From: Hypoxylon rubiginosum
Taxonomy: Eukaryota > Ascomycota > Sordariomycetes > Xylariales > Hypoxylaceae
DNA length: 64,000 nucleotides
Direction: 5' to 3'
Assembly: GCA_902806565.1 (NCBI GenBank)
Contig: CADCXA010000030.1
Coordinates: 1,116,001-1,180,000, forward strand
The notes under the pieces are model-generated. The model saw nothing but the letters and a program-made list of their open reading frames with translations, was not told where the DNA came from and made no database searches. The translations under genes and the position numbers were made by a program. Each line of letters starts with the position of its first letter. Position 1 is the stretch's first letter. This document shows positions 1 through 11,366 of the stretch, piece by piece.

Positions 1-1987
1 CTTGCGACTCGGTTGCTTCATCTCCAAACAGAGCACACTTCAGGTTTGCGGTAAGCTCCCCAACCACCGCTGGGGGCAACCAAGCGAATTTCTGGGGCGC
101 AGCTTTAAACCAGCCCTTCTGTTTCATTTGGACCAAGGAAACCGGGTTGTTGAGCTCATAGACCTGAAGTATCTCGTACGCATACGCTGCTCCTGTGCCC
201 TGGTTGAACTCAACGTTTCCGATTCCATCCTCGTCCTCGATCTCGCCTGGTATTTTCAGATCACTAAGGATAACCATGTACCTGAGCTCTTGGAAGGGTT
301 TAGTTCCGTAAATCCAAATACGACAAACACCAGGTGGTATCTTCCAGGATCTGAACTTGTGATTCTTCGCACGACTGAGAATGTCCCTCAGGGGTTCCGG
401 ATGAAGGGGTAATATGATGTCCGAATGCTGAGTCTGCGGGCCAAGATTACGAATGACCTCCAGGGGTAGCCGCTGGCTTTCCAGACCTTGGGTATAAACC
501 TGAGTGTGTGTTGTAGCCACAGTCTCATCGGATGGATCTTGTTGTGGCGACGACACTGGGATTGCGGGATTCGAAGTAGGCGTAGGTGTAGTGGGAACTC
601 CCGTAGCTCGAGAAATTCCTCTTCGTTTCTCTTTTTGTTTTGGCGTGGGAGTACCCTCCCGTGATGGACTCGAATCCCGAGAATCACTTGTACTAAGTTC
701 GAGATTGAGCTCATCCGCTGATGTGCTAATCAATGCCTGTGTTTCTTCCCCTATAGCCCCATAACAAGTCTCAGCTGGCTCGGGATCATCCGTCGATGGG
801 ATGATATCGTTTTGTGGGTCTATCGGTGCGTTTTGGGTTTCAATAATGGCCACTTCGTTGGTGATTTCTTCATCTTCATCACCTACGGTCTCGTCGTCAT
901 CGCCTACGGTCTCATCATCGGTGTCGGCGACTTCTCCTAGGGGTCTTAGAGCAGGCCGTGCCGGTGTTTTTCTGACTGGCTTCGGGAATTTAGGCTTCCT
1001 GTTTCCGGGTGTGATATTTTCTTTTTCCTCGGTGATACTTTCCGTATCCTCAGGAACATCGAAGCGTGTCTTCTTCTGGACTGCAGCTTTTGGGGTGGGA
1101 GTATTTGGGAGACTGTGAGTAGTGCTGTATGAATTGGGAATTTCTTGGTTTTTTGGCGTCTTGACCTTCTTGAGGATTGGAGATGGCGCTCCCAAGTTAG
1201 TGGACCTCGACGCCAGCGGCGAGTTATGCGGTGCTGGGCTATTAAAGCGTAGCAGCGGTGTTGGCGGAGATGTAGAAGATGGAATAACTGTTCGACGGTT
1301 GGTCGGTGTAACGGAGGGGATCAGACTCGGAGCTGAGGACCCAACTTCCGCTTGCGGCTCTAGCTTGCTCTCATCGATCTTTGATGAAGCATTGTCCTTT
1401 GGCTTCTTCGGAGTCTCCATCACGAAGCCCGCATCATCCTCGCCTTCCGAATCATTGATCTGCCTAAACATCTCGTCGTCATTGTTATCTTTACGAACAA
1501 ATTGAGTCAATGTCTGTGTGTGGAAGCTGCTAGATGCGGTTGAGGTGGGAGCGTCTCCCAGTGTCTTTCGCCTCTTCGCATTTTTGGGCTTTTCGTCCGT
1601 GACTAACTCGTCGCCCGTAGTCTTACGTCGGGATCCACGGCCCCTTTTCTTAGAATTGGCCTGTTTTACGGGCGCCGGAGCTTCAGGCTCCTTGACGTGG
1701 TCTTCGTTTTCATCCTCCTCGTCGGAGAGGACAAGTGCCTCCTTCTCGCGCACCTCGCGCGTAGATTGCGTTACAAAGCCTATCTGGGTTAGTGTGCCTT
1801 GTTGGGAATCCTTTCGGACCTTTCGATTGCGGGAACCATAAGTCCTGAGTTGCCGGCTACGGGCTGGGAACACCTTTTGCTTGGGAGCGGCAGCAGTTGA
1901 CTTATACACCTTGGCAGGTTCAGACTTAGGCTCGGATGCAGGCGCAGACGTAGAGGGTCTGCCACGAGAACGTGTTTGCGGCGCCAT
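1..1987 (-). CDS. Disordered protein with PUA/ASCH-like C-terminal domain (3' end outside window)
   Basis: A reading frame runs without a stop from an ATG at 1987 to the window edge (662 codons, C-terminus missing), uninterrupted by introns. The first 500 or so residues are low-complexity and charged, rich in Ser, Pro, Thr, Lys and Glu, with two related motifs, QGTLTQIGFV and QTLTQFVRK, and a duplicated DDETVGD acidic motif. The last 150 residues become ordered: a segment with SWKIPPGVCRIWIYG, then EFNQGTGAAYAYEILQVYEL, then GWFKAAPQKFAWLPPAVVG. This resembles a PUA/ASCH-type RNA-binding fold seen at the end of large fungal nuclear proteins; that assignment is from memory of the family and is tentative. 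The N-terminus (APQTRSRGRP) is basic and AT-hook-like (RGRP), hinting at chromatin binding. Function unknown; the frame being real is well supported by its length and the ordered end. Confidence 0.8.
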   Translation of the reverse strand, partial: MAPQTRSRGRPSTSAPASEPKSEPAKVYKSTAAAPKQKVFPARSRQLRTYGSRNRKVRKDSQQGTLTQIGFVTQSTREVREKEALVLSDEEDENEDHVKEPEAPAPVKQANSKKRGRGSRRKTTGDELVTDEKPKNAKRRKTLGDAPTSTASSSFHTQTLTQFVRKDNNDDEMFRQINDSEGEDDAGFVMETPKKPKDNASSKIDESKLEPQAEVGSSAPSLIPSVTPTNRRTVIPSSTSPPTPLLRFNSPAPHNSPLASRSTNLGAPSPILKKVKTPKNQEIPNSYSTTHSLPNTPTPKAAVQKKTRFDVPEDTESITEEKENITPGNRKPKFPKPVRKTPARPALRPLGEVADTDDETVGDDDETVGDEDEEITNEVAIIETQNAPIDPQNDIIPSTDDPEPAETCYGAIGEETQALISTSADELNLELSTSDSRDSSPSREGTPTPKQKEKRRGISRATGVPTTPTPTSNPAIPVSSPQQDPSDETVATTHTQVYTQGLESQRLPLEVIRNLGPQTQHSDIILPLHPEPLRDILSRAKNHKFRSWKIPPGVCRIWIYGTKPFQELRYMVILSDLKIPGEIEDEDGIGNVEFNQGTGAAYAYEILQVYELNNPVSLVQMKQKGWFKAAPQKFAWLPPAVVGELTANLKCALFGDEATESQ

Positions 1988-3078
1988 GATGGTGACGACT
2001 GGGTGGGATGACTTTCAGTCGTCCCTGTAAGACGCGTATAAGACTTCCAGAGCTATCATATACCGGTAAGGCAAAGAAAGGTCCACGTTGAATGTGCGGG
2101 TGATCTGAGATTTGATCGGATTGATTTGACTTGATTTGACTCGACTCGGCTTGGTTCAATCTGGTCTGGTCTGGTCTGGTTTGGTTTGGTTTGAGTTGTA
2201 GTCAAAGAGAGTGGTGGTGAATGCAGAGTGAATGAGCAACGGTAGTAAGAGGCATGCCCACCAAGGTGGCGTCATGAACGCGAGTTAGGCGCGGCTTAGC
2301 TACCTAATTCGCGTCAAATGCATATCAATCAATCATAGTAGCCCCGCCAAAAGTTCTTACCCGATAAATGCATTACTTTAATTGCCCCTGTAGGCCCCCG
2401 TCGCGAGACCCGCTTTTTGCATCGACCGAGGTATAAAATGCACATAATGCGCACCCCTGCATTTGAGCATCTTCAGATCGGCTTCGATCATCGGAGATGG
2501 GACCGTGTCCATGCGCAAGACAAGCCTGTCTGCTTCTGATCCGGTCTATATCTTTGGTTTAGATTTATCACAATGGGTAAAACTGCAGGAAATTGAAATA
2601 GCCAGCAACTGAGAGATAATCTAGGTAGTCTTTGTTACTTTTATCGCTTCATTATCATCCTCACTTAAACAAATTATATCCCAATCCCAAGTACCAACCT
2701 CCATACCTAACTAACGACAGAAGCCGCGGCTAAATCTACCGTAGCCTCCATACATGGAAAGGAACGACACTAGAGTCGCAAGCTGCAAGTAGCGGAAGGA
2801 ATATTATACAGAACGGCAGCAGCACACAAGTTACACCGTTTCTAGCAGCTTACCTATGTCTGTGTGACGGTTATAAGATTATACTTATACATATAGGAGT
2901 TACCTATGATTGGACGCTTTATGAGCGATACTCTTTTTGGTGTACAACAACTCCTTAATTTCTCCTTAGCCAAGTCTATATAGAGGAAGGAAGGAAAGAA
3001 GGGAAAAGGGAGAGAGGTCATACAGACAGGCAGACAGACAGACAGACTACCCAAGGCCGGCCCAATACTACACACCAA
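1988..3078. other. Intergenic region with pentanucleotide repeats
   Basis: No gene seen. It is the shared upstream region of two divergent genes. TTTGACTTGA-type repeats lie near 2121-2145, followed by a run of tandem CTGGT then TTGGT units at 2161-2193. A run of CAGA/GACA units lies at about 3020-3050, just before the plus-strand start codon. Confidence 0.7.
2121..2195. repeat. Tandem GATTT/CTGGT pentanucleotide repeat
   Basis: Short tandem units (TTTGACTTGA, then CTGGT repeated four times, then TTGGT repeated) form a simple repeat about 150 bp upstream of the minus-strand start. A similar CTGGT array occurs near 62978-63029. Confidence 0.8.
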
Positions 3079-4449
3079 ATGGCGCCGCCGTTCCCCTTCC
3101 ACGTCAAAGAGCACGTCGTGCCGTCGCAGCACGTCCGCGAGTGGCCGCGCGCCACCGCCGCCTCGCAGGAGGACGTCCTGTACCTGAGCGTGAAGCAGTA
3201 CGTCCCCGTCGACAACCCGTCCCCCCGCCCGGGCGACGTCACCATCATAGCCGCCCACGCCAACGGCTTCCCCAAGGAGCTGTACGAGCCGCTGTGGGCC
3301 GACCTGCACGCCCTCTCCGACCACCACTCGGACCCGGACCGGAAGAAAGGGGAAGGAACAGGCTTCCGCATCCGCGGCATCTGGATCGCCGACGTCTCGA
3401 ACCAGGGCTACAGCGGGACCCTCAACGAGCGCGCCCAGGGCTCCGACCCCTCGTGGGACGACCACGCGCGCGACCTCCTGCACCTGACCAACGTCTTCCG
3501 CCCCCAGATGCCCCGCCCCCTCGTCGGCGTCGGCCACTCCTTCGGCGCCGCCTGTCTCACCAGGCTCTCCCTCCTGCACCCGCGCCTCCTCTCCGCCCTC
3601 GTCCTCCTCGACCCCACCATCACCGCCTTCTCCTTCGCCCGCGCCGTCGGCCCGGGGCAGACCCCCGCCCGCGCTTCCTCCTTCCGCCGCGAGACCTGGC
3701 CCGACCGCGACGCCGCCGCCGCTTCTTTCCGCCGCTCCCCCTTCTACCGCGCCTGGGACCCGCGCGTCCTCGACGCGTGGATCGCCCACGGCGTCCGGTC
3801 CACGCCCACCCTGCTCTTCCCGTCTTCCAGTCCAAACGACGACAAGGCCACGCTGCGGACCCCCAAGCACCAGGAGGTGTTTACCTACTTCCGGCCGCTC
3901 TGGCCGCACGTGCGCGAAGTCAAATCCCCCGATGGCAGCAGGTCCTTCGTCGTCGACAAGGACGGCGCCCCCGACTTCGACCCGGCGGCCCAGGACGAGG
4001 CGCTGACCCGCGACGTCGTCTTCCCCTTCTACCGGTCCGAGGGCGCCAGCATCCTCAAGCACCTTCCCGAGGTGCGTCCCTCGGTCCTCTGGGTGTTCGG
4101 CGGCGACAGCGACCTGGGCCAGCCCGAGGGCCGGAAGTTCAAGCTGGAGACGTGCGGGGTTGGCGGTGGTGGTAGCGGCGGGCTCGCGGCTGGGCGCGTC
4201 GCCGAGGTCGTCATGGAGGGGCGCGGCCACCTGTTCCCGATGGAGGTACCGCAGGAGTGCGCGCGGCACGCGGCCGCGTGGATCGGCAAGGAGATGGCGC
4301 GGTGGCGCGATGGGGAGCGGGAGTACGAGGAGTGGACCAAACTGCCCCTGAGGGAGAAGACGACGCTGAGCGACAAATTCCTCGACAACGTTGGCCGCCC
4401 GCCGTCGAAAGGAAACAAATCCCTAGTTGGTTCGGAGTCGAAGCTATAG
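3079..4449 (+). CDS. Peroxisomal alpha/beta hydrolase (MpaH/AKT2/LPX1-like)
   Basis: Single exon, 456 aa, starting at the ATG in context CAAATGG. An alpha/beta-hydrolase core is visible: an oxyanion-type segment AAHANGFPKE (about 59-67), the nucleophile elbow GHSFG with Ser154, an acid candidate in VFGGDSDLGQ (about residues 342-351), and a catalytic His in MEGRGHLFPMEV near residue 386. The protein ends in the tripeptide SKL, the canonical PTS1 peroxisome import signal. Known relatives are yeast Lpx1, Alternaria AKT2 and Penicillium MpaH, the last being a peroxisomal acyl-CoA thioesterase. Acyl-ester or acyl-CoA hydrolysis in the peroxisome matrix is therefore likely; the substrate is unknown. 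No polyketide or terpene genes lie nearby, so a housekeeping lipid role is as likely as a secondary-metabolite role. Codon third positions are strongly G/C, which creates long mirror frames on the other strand. Confidence 0.9.
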   Translation: MAPPFPFHVKEHVVPSQHVREWPRATAASQEDVLYLSVKQYVPVDNPSPRPGDVTIIAAHANGFPKELYEPLWADLHALSDHHSDPDRKKGEGTGFRIRGIWIADVSNQGYSGTLNERAQGSDPSWDDHARDLLHLTNVFRPQMPRPLVGVGHSFGAACLTRLSLLHPRLLSALVLLDPTITAFSFARAVGPGQTPARASSFRRETWPDRDAAAASFRRSPFYRAWDPRVLDAWIAHGVRSTPTLLFPSSSPNDDKATLRTPKHQEVFTYFRPLWPHVREVKSPDGSRSFVVDKDGAPDFDPAAQDEALTRDVVFPFYRSEGASILKHLPEVRPSVLWVFGGDSDLGQPEGRKFKLETCGVGGGGSGGLAAGRVAEVVMEGRGHLFPMEVPQECARHAAAWIGKEMARWRDGEREYEEWTKLPLREKTTLSDKFLDNVGRPPSKGNKSLVGSESKL

Positions 4450-5182
4450 GAATTTATGATACTCATGATACAATGGTAACGTAGACTGGACTGTTGAGGC
4501 TAATAATCCTAAATTTATTTAAACTACGTTGAAGATCAAATTAAATAATAACCTGCACTATCACAACACTTTTGATAAAAGGGCTAGTCATCTAAGAGTA
4601 TAACAACATCGCGCAATAAAGGTAATTGCTACATACCTAGGTACACATCATGCATGAGAAGACGAATAGTAATCTGCAAAGCAATACTGTAACAAATTGG
4701 CCAGTCTATCTACCTGATGAAGCCACCCCCCTTTTTGCGAAGAGTAAAACAAAGCAGGTGATGTTCCTTGTGGATTCACTATCCTCTGAAGTGAGTATCT
4801 TCTGAAAGGCCTTAAGAAGGACTTTCCCAGTCTGGCGTCAAATTCCGCCCGGGTTCATGTTTCATTCATACGCCGAAACAACCTTTCCATGCATTAGATG
4901 AGACCCTGGTCGTAATCCTTCCGTGTCTCCCACTTTTCATTTTCGTTGTCAAGAGTCGTGATGGGCATCAAAGGGGGAATTATGGTGTTTGCCAAGGAAG
5001 AAAAGCGCTCCTTGATCGGAGACGCTAGGAAGAAGAAATAAGACAATGCCCTGGTTTTGCTTCATCTATGCCGTCCATGGTTCACCGCCGAAATGACATA
5101 TTTTTTGAGGCTGGCAAAATCGTTGCCGACCCGCAAGGTCGCACCAGCTGAGCCGCCTCCTGTCTAGCTCCCCAAGGCTAGA
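4450..5182. other. Convergent intergenic region
   Basis: AT-rich region between the 3' ends of the hydrolase and UFD4 genes. No gene seen. It contains one TACCTAGGTA palindrome at 4634-4643. Confidence 0.7.
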
Positions 5183-8100
5183 TCAGGATAGATGGAAGGC
5201 ACCTTGACCTTCTCTTATGGCAGTGAAAAGCTGCCGCTTCATACTAATGATGCTCGTGTAGTTGGGCAATTTTAGATAGTTGACACACGTCATGACACTC
5301 GGGAGGTAGTCGTCCGACGTGTAAGGTGGTTCACTCGGTTTACATACCACAGTGAACATAGGGGTCAAGCTCTTGAAACCTATGATAACAATTAGAATCA
5401 TAATTTACAGAGGAAGCGATGGCGAAACGTACCTCCAATAGGGAGTTTTGGGCTGCCCGTAGTGAACTGTAGGAAGTCACGACGTTGCGTAGCCGTCAGT
5501 TCACTCATGGTCTGGAGCAGATTCTTGACAGTTGGGCTGTCCATAGTAAAACCATGGTCTGCTTTAATCGAGTCCATGAGAGCTAGAAGAGAAAAGTTAG
5601 CTACACTAGTACTAGGGGGAGATGTCACGAGCAACTTACTCTCCAGAGACCAGTCCTCTTCGACGCGACCGAATAGTGCTACCAATTCATCCGGAGTGAA
5701 GGCGCTCAAGGCCGAGTATGGGAACACTTGGGAGAATCCGCCACGGAAAGCTTCTACTTGACGCTTGACGCCGTGGCCCAGGGTCATATCAATAACCTTC
5801 TCCAAGTAAGACTCGACATTGTAGATGGTGACCGGGATCTGCGATCCGCCGGGGATAAGCTCGACGTCGGGATACCCGGGCAAAGTGAAGTCCAACGCTA
5901 GATCCTCTAGCGTTCCATTATCCACAACGATCTTCTCCGTGTCGGCAACCTTTTGTGCCGCTGTCCGCTTAGGGTCTTCGTCAATCGCCTTCTTCGCCAT
6001 CGCAAACTTCTTGATGTGCATGAGAGAGTTTGCTAGCCCAGAATCTACCATCTTTACGGCGCCTAGAGACGGTTTCACACCCAAAGAGCCGTCGCCGATG
6101 CGGAAGAAGATGGGGTTGAAATTGAGATCGATAATACGCGAGTCTATCATGGATCGTGCGACAAACGTCCCTAGCATCTTGAAATGCTGTAGAATTCTGG
6201 TTCCGCTCGAGTCATCGTCGCTCATCGGACGAGGAAACAGGCCGGTAGGAGCCGAGATGTATTCCTCCGACTCGTTTGAGTCCATGTCGCGCCAGAGCTT
6301 ACGCTTCTTCTTGGAAAACTCTTTCGAAACCGTGGAGTAGAATTCTAGCGTAGGGCCCAAGCCGGTTCCGACTTCCTCAAAGTATTCAACTTCGAGTATG
6401 CTCTGCGAACTGCCGTAGAGCTCCATCACCTTCAATGCGGACTCTAAGATTTTGGATCGTGAGATCCGTACCTTCTGACGCTGGAGGCGACCTAGGAAGG
6501 GACGCTCATCACGTCGATCCCGACGGTTCGACTCCTCTTGCTGCGCATTCTGCCATCTGCTCATAGATCGGGCATAGCCAAATGAGGTTGACTGCAGGAA
6601 TAAGTGACGCGTCTCGAACGGGAACAGGAATGGGTATAGCCGAGCCAGATCTTCGCTCCAGCCAGGTAAGCAGTTGCTTGCCACGATAAGAGGCTCCTCT
6701 AGCTGCCTGTTGAGTTTCGCGGTCAATTTAGTATTCACGAACTGAGAAAGAGGTTCCGCATTTAATTTCAGCATGGTCTTGTTCTCCACCATAATATCAT
6801 CAATGTTAGCGTTCAAGTCATGCATGATATTTAGAAGACGAAGAATCGATACGGTTGTGGGATGATTCGCGAGCGAAGCCGGAACACCGTTCACGTCCGA
6901 AGAGCCGTCGGATGACGGGTTGAACCCGACAGGTTCGACCGGCGGCGGTCCTTGCACACGGCGGTATTTAATGGTGTGCACTGTAGACCAGACGCTGCGG
7001 CTAAGATGATCATCAGTAGGAGAAGAGTTGTTATGCACGGCTCGGTAGATGGTAGTCTCGTTCGGGATCACGCGGTCATCCAGGCTAAACTCGATATGCC
7101 AATCTTGAGGTACAGCCTGGATAGCAGCTGCGTAAGAAAGCGGACGAGAGGATGCCGCAGTGGGTTGGGTTGGCGTGCCTTGCGGAAGTCCCGAAGGATG
7201 AGGTGGCATTCTGCGACTTGGATGACTTGAGAGACCACTTTGAGCCGGGGTGGGAATCCGAGTACCGTCTTCTTTCCTCGCCGTTATACTGCCACCAGCG
7301 GCCTCTACCAAGTTCACTGCCGAAGGATCAGGAGCTGGACTGTCTTGCATATCCTCATCTAGCTCGCCGACAATAGCGTCGAGAGCACTGCTATCAGCAA
7401 TCTCAGCCTCCTCGTCCTCATCACTAATCGGTTTCTCATCGGCGCACTCTAAGGCATTCTGGAGATCTTCGTCATCGTCCGGCGGTGGGGGTTGCTGAGG
7501 AGTTGCCTGGGATTCAGGGGCCTGCGCCGGCTGGCGTCGTGTTGACCTACGAAGAATAGCCTTCTCTCTTCCAGAGCCCGCTACCGAGCCTGGAGTCGAC
7601 GGGGTCTCAGGCTGACCTGGCTGCTTCGACTTAGACCTCCGTTGCGGCCGAGAGCTGGATGCCTGCGTAGGCACTGGGGGAGGTGGAGTGGTAGCGTAAC
7701 CTGCTCCCAGTCGCTCTGCAAGGCGTTCGGCTGAGGGGAGCCCTGCTGATCCAGCCATGGCAGCTAGAGCTCGAGATAATCCGTCACGGGGCCTTGGGCC
7801 GCGGGGACGCTCATGAAGGTTGATTCGTGGCCTTAAATAGTCATCTAAAGCCTTGAATGTCGCAATGGCATGGATAGAGACCATGATGTTGCGGTAGGAG
7901 CGCGGAATATCAGAATCCTCGTCGGCAACCAGCTTCAGTCTAATCTGTTTAGCCAGCATAGACGCCGCGCTACTACGGTTACCATCGAATGTGTTGTGAT
8001 GGACGGTAATAACCTCGAAATGCTCCGAGCGACTTAAGAGATCCTGGAGCTTGTGCACCATAACACTGAAAGGTGTTGTAGGGGAGTCTGCAGTAGCAGT

Positions 8101-11091
8101 CTTAGGCTTCGAATTGACAGATCGACCCATGAAGACTTCTAGGAATGCGGCCCTAGCAGCATTGGCTAGAGTCTCGTCGGGGTTGCTGAAGACCTCCTCC
8201 AAAGCACGCACGAGTCCCGAGGCGAGCAACTCAGCACTTGTCACACTGTCCAAGACGTCGGCATCGAAATAGGAAGATAACTTCTGGAAAATAGCGTTCC
8301 CATTCTTCGGAGACAGGTCTTTTGCGGTCCTCTCAAGATAGAAATCTTTGATTTCGTTAGAGAGACTTTGAAGATTATGGAGAATCTTATTAGCCTTTTT
8401 CTTCATAGCCTTACTATGCTTTTCCGTCTCGTGAGTCTCCAAGAACTTCTTCGCGGCCTCGGCAATGCGAGACTTCATAGATGGGATGTCGCCGATAAAG
8501 GGGCGAGGCGGTCCATCTATGGACATGGTAGACCCATCGGAGCTAGCGGGAGAGGCTGAAATGTCGTCGTCGTGATGATTGTCCTGATCATCATCATCAT
8601 TCTCATCGTCTTCATCATCTTCGTCATCGTGATCTTCCTCGTCGTCGCCCTCGGAGTCGTTATGTATCGAGACTCTGTCTCCTTCGTCCCCAGACGCCAT
8701 ACTATGGTCTGTCGAGGTGCCAGGTACTCTGGTTTCGGACTCTTGGTATTCGGCGGCCAACTTACTGATCTCCGTGACGACGCCTTCTCGATAGATTTGG
8801 TAACGATAGATGTCATCCAACCTATTTAGCAGCAGTTCCGTTGTCTGAATAGCAGACATTACAAGTGATGGATGGTCTTGCTGTGATAATATCGAGGCCA
8901 GGAATGAAGCATAAGGAACCGACTTCAATGCGTCGGCTAGGATATCTTTATCCAGATTGGACAGCATCTTTAACTGGGCAGTGAGCACCTTTTGTCGAAC
9001 GCTCAGATTTACGGTGCTCGAGAAGGCGTCTGTCAAAGTCGGGAATAGGATCAGTGCAAATCTCCGCACTTGATCCCTGCAATCTTGGAAGAGTTCAAGT
9101 CTCTTTTCGTTAGACGTCTTTCTTCTAGACCCAAGTGACGACGGGGTAATAGGCTCTGCGAGCTCAAGGTCGGCAGAAATCTGGGATACCGAGGCATCGC
9201 TTCCCTTTAAGCCCGGGAGCAGTTCGCAGACCACGTTAAGAGTCTCGATTATCTGCTCACGCGGTCGATGGATTAAAGCTTGCATGATGACCACACTATC
9301 AAGCTTCGAGGCAATATCCTCCGTCTCGCTGGGAGGCGAAACGCCCGTTAGAATCTGATATAGTGTCTCGACTACGTTCAGCTTTAAGAGTTCTGCAGAC
9401 AATCGCGGGCTTGCACGAGCTGTGATAGCCAATACCCGGAGGAACTGCGTGTGAATGTTGGCACTAATGAGATTCGTAGTTCCAGGAACGAGAAGTCGCA
9501 GTATCACTCCGAGCAGGTTTACGTCCACAAGCTGCTCTAGACTCGACGATTGATACTTGAAACTCTCGATAATACGAGTGATGCAAAGCGAAGCTTGTTC
9601 TACAACCCGCTGGTCGCTGCTCGTTAGTACTCTCTCGAGGATTGGCATAACGCCCTTAATCATCTGGAATGCATCTTCCGGGATATTGCGACAGCAGTTG
9701 GCGGCGGTAGTAACGGCTGTACGCTGAGTACCAGTCGGGAAGAAATCCAAGTTAGTAAGACAGGCAGTAAGGCCGCCTTCCCGAACAATACTCGTCGGGT
9801 ACTCGATTGATATCTTTTCCAACGTGCTTATGGCCTGTTCCGCGAGGTCGATAAAATGGGGCTCTCTGAGCCTCTGGCACAAGATCGGGACAGCACCACC
9901 ATAAACCACATTGGCCGCGCTGGCTGGTAGTGCCTCCATCAGGTTGGCAAGGCATCGGCAGGCAAGTAGCATGATCTCGGGATTTTCCTCGCCGGTAAAG
10001 TCGTTTGGTTGCATCAGGACCACCAATTCTTTAACGAAGGAATCAGGAGCGAAATGCCCCGACAAAGTGTCCTCATTAGAGATTAAGAGGATCTCTGATA
10101 GTTCCTGTAGAGCGGCCAATTGCTCAGATGGGTCGCCCTTGTTGCGTAGACTGGAGAGGATATCACGCAGCCTAGACGAAATACCGGACATCATACCAGT
10201 CAGCGCTCTAAGCGTACTGGATAAGCCGGAACCGGGAGGTCCACCGAACCCGCCGAACGGATCATCATCATAGTGACGATGAGGCTCATCATCGTCGTCG
10301 TCGTTTTCATCACTATTGTCTTCGTCTGGATCGTGCGCAGGGGGAGGTGGCGGCGGGGGTGGCGCTTCTGCTTCCCTCTCCGGCTCTTCTGTTCCACCCA
10401 TAGTAGTATCTTGGTCAGGAGGTGCTGGATGGCTGCTAGCTGTCCGCTTCGATCGCCGAGCCGAACCAGAAGCACCAGTTGTAGAAGGGTCTAGGTAGAG
10501 AAATGTTAGCAAGTTGGGGTTTCGAGTAAACAGTTGGTAAGATTACGTACCTTGGGTTAGCGGGACGGTCTTCTTGTTGCGACTAGACTTCCTACTCGAC
10601 GAGGCTGAGGCTGAATTCGCAGGGTCCTGCATTCTAGCGGGTGGGGGTGGGTCAGAGCTCCCACTATCACATATTAGCATCAATTATAGGTAGATGGCGT
10701 TTTGCCCCCTTCCGAAGACGAGGACGATGACGTACCCAGCTGGACTAGACATAGATGCCGTACTCTTTCCTTTCCGCTTACGTGCGGCAGGCGCAGAAGT
10801 AGCTGCAGGGGGGGCCGATACTTCGGGCGCGGGTTCTGAGACTTTCTGTCGCTTAGATCGTCGATTAGATGCAGTCGAGTCGTTGTGCGATGGCTGCTCT
10901 GGTGTGCTATTTTCTGTGGCGATGGGCTTTCTCTTTCGCGATACTACAGTCTGTCTTGATTGGGTTGTATTGTTGCCGGCTGCAGGAGGCGCAGAAGGTC
11001 CGGTTGGTGCTTGACCAGAAGATAGGTCTCCCGGCAACGCTGCTTGGTTTGCAGCGTTACGCGCAGAGGAGCGTGTTATTCTGGGAGACAT
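5183..11091 (-). CDS. ufd4: HECT-type E3 ubiquitin ligase UFD4 (TRIP12-like)
   Basis: Spliced from five exons (11091-10736, 10663-10551, 10490-5640, 5582-5433, 5379-5183), 1888 aa with all phases matching. It begins [13 protein letters not shown] basic, disordered N-terminus is followed by armadillo-like helical repeats (roughly residues 230-700, containing [13 protein letters not shown] and [20 protein letters not shown]), a very acidic Asp/Glu/His run near residue 780, and a C-terminal HECT domain. HECT landmarks are [38 protein letters not shown] and the catalytic cysteine in [11 protein letters not shown], about residue 1855. The Ufd4/TRIP12 family attaches ubiquitin to ubiquitin-fusion and N-degron substrates in cytosol and nucleus. 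The 57-bp fourth intron would keep the frame if retained but would disrupt the HECT domain; splicing restores SLE-T-LMDS. Yeast Ufd4 is about 1480 aa and human TRIP12 about 2000, so the length fits. Confidence 0.96.
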
Positions 11092-11332
11092 GAGTATTTG
11101 CCATCAAGGCCGAGAAAGGATTTGGTTGTTGAGGTTGCGTGACTCGAAATAAAAAAGAGGGACGGGTGGAAAGGACAAGAGGGTCAGAAAAAAGGACGAA
11201 AACGTTTAGGTTAGCCTCGCCTTAGAAGCTTGGATGGTGGTGGAATGGGCCAGTGGGATAATTCTTGCTACTAGAATTAAGTTTGGGATTTTTAATGGCC
11301 GATACCGTGCACCTGAAGTTTGTGAGAAGCTA

Positions 11333-11366
<34 letters not shown>
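11333..11366. repeat. CCTGAG hexanucleotide microsatellite
   Basis: About five and a half perfect tandem copies of the hexamer CCTGAG, in the region upstream of UFD4. Confidence 0.9.

Noticed and set aside
2854..4269. A 471-codon open frame on the minus strand opposite the PTS1 hydrolase, plus several shorter ones
   Set aside because: Composition is the mirror image of a GC3-rich gene (Gly/Val/Ala/Glu-rich, no motif); the plus-strand frame has catalytic motifs and a PTS1 signal.
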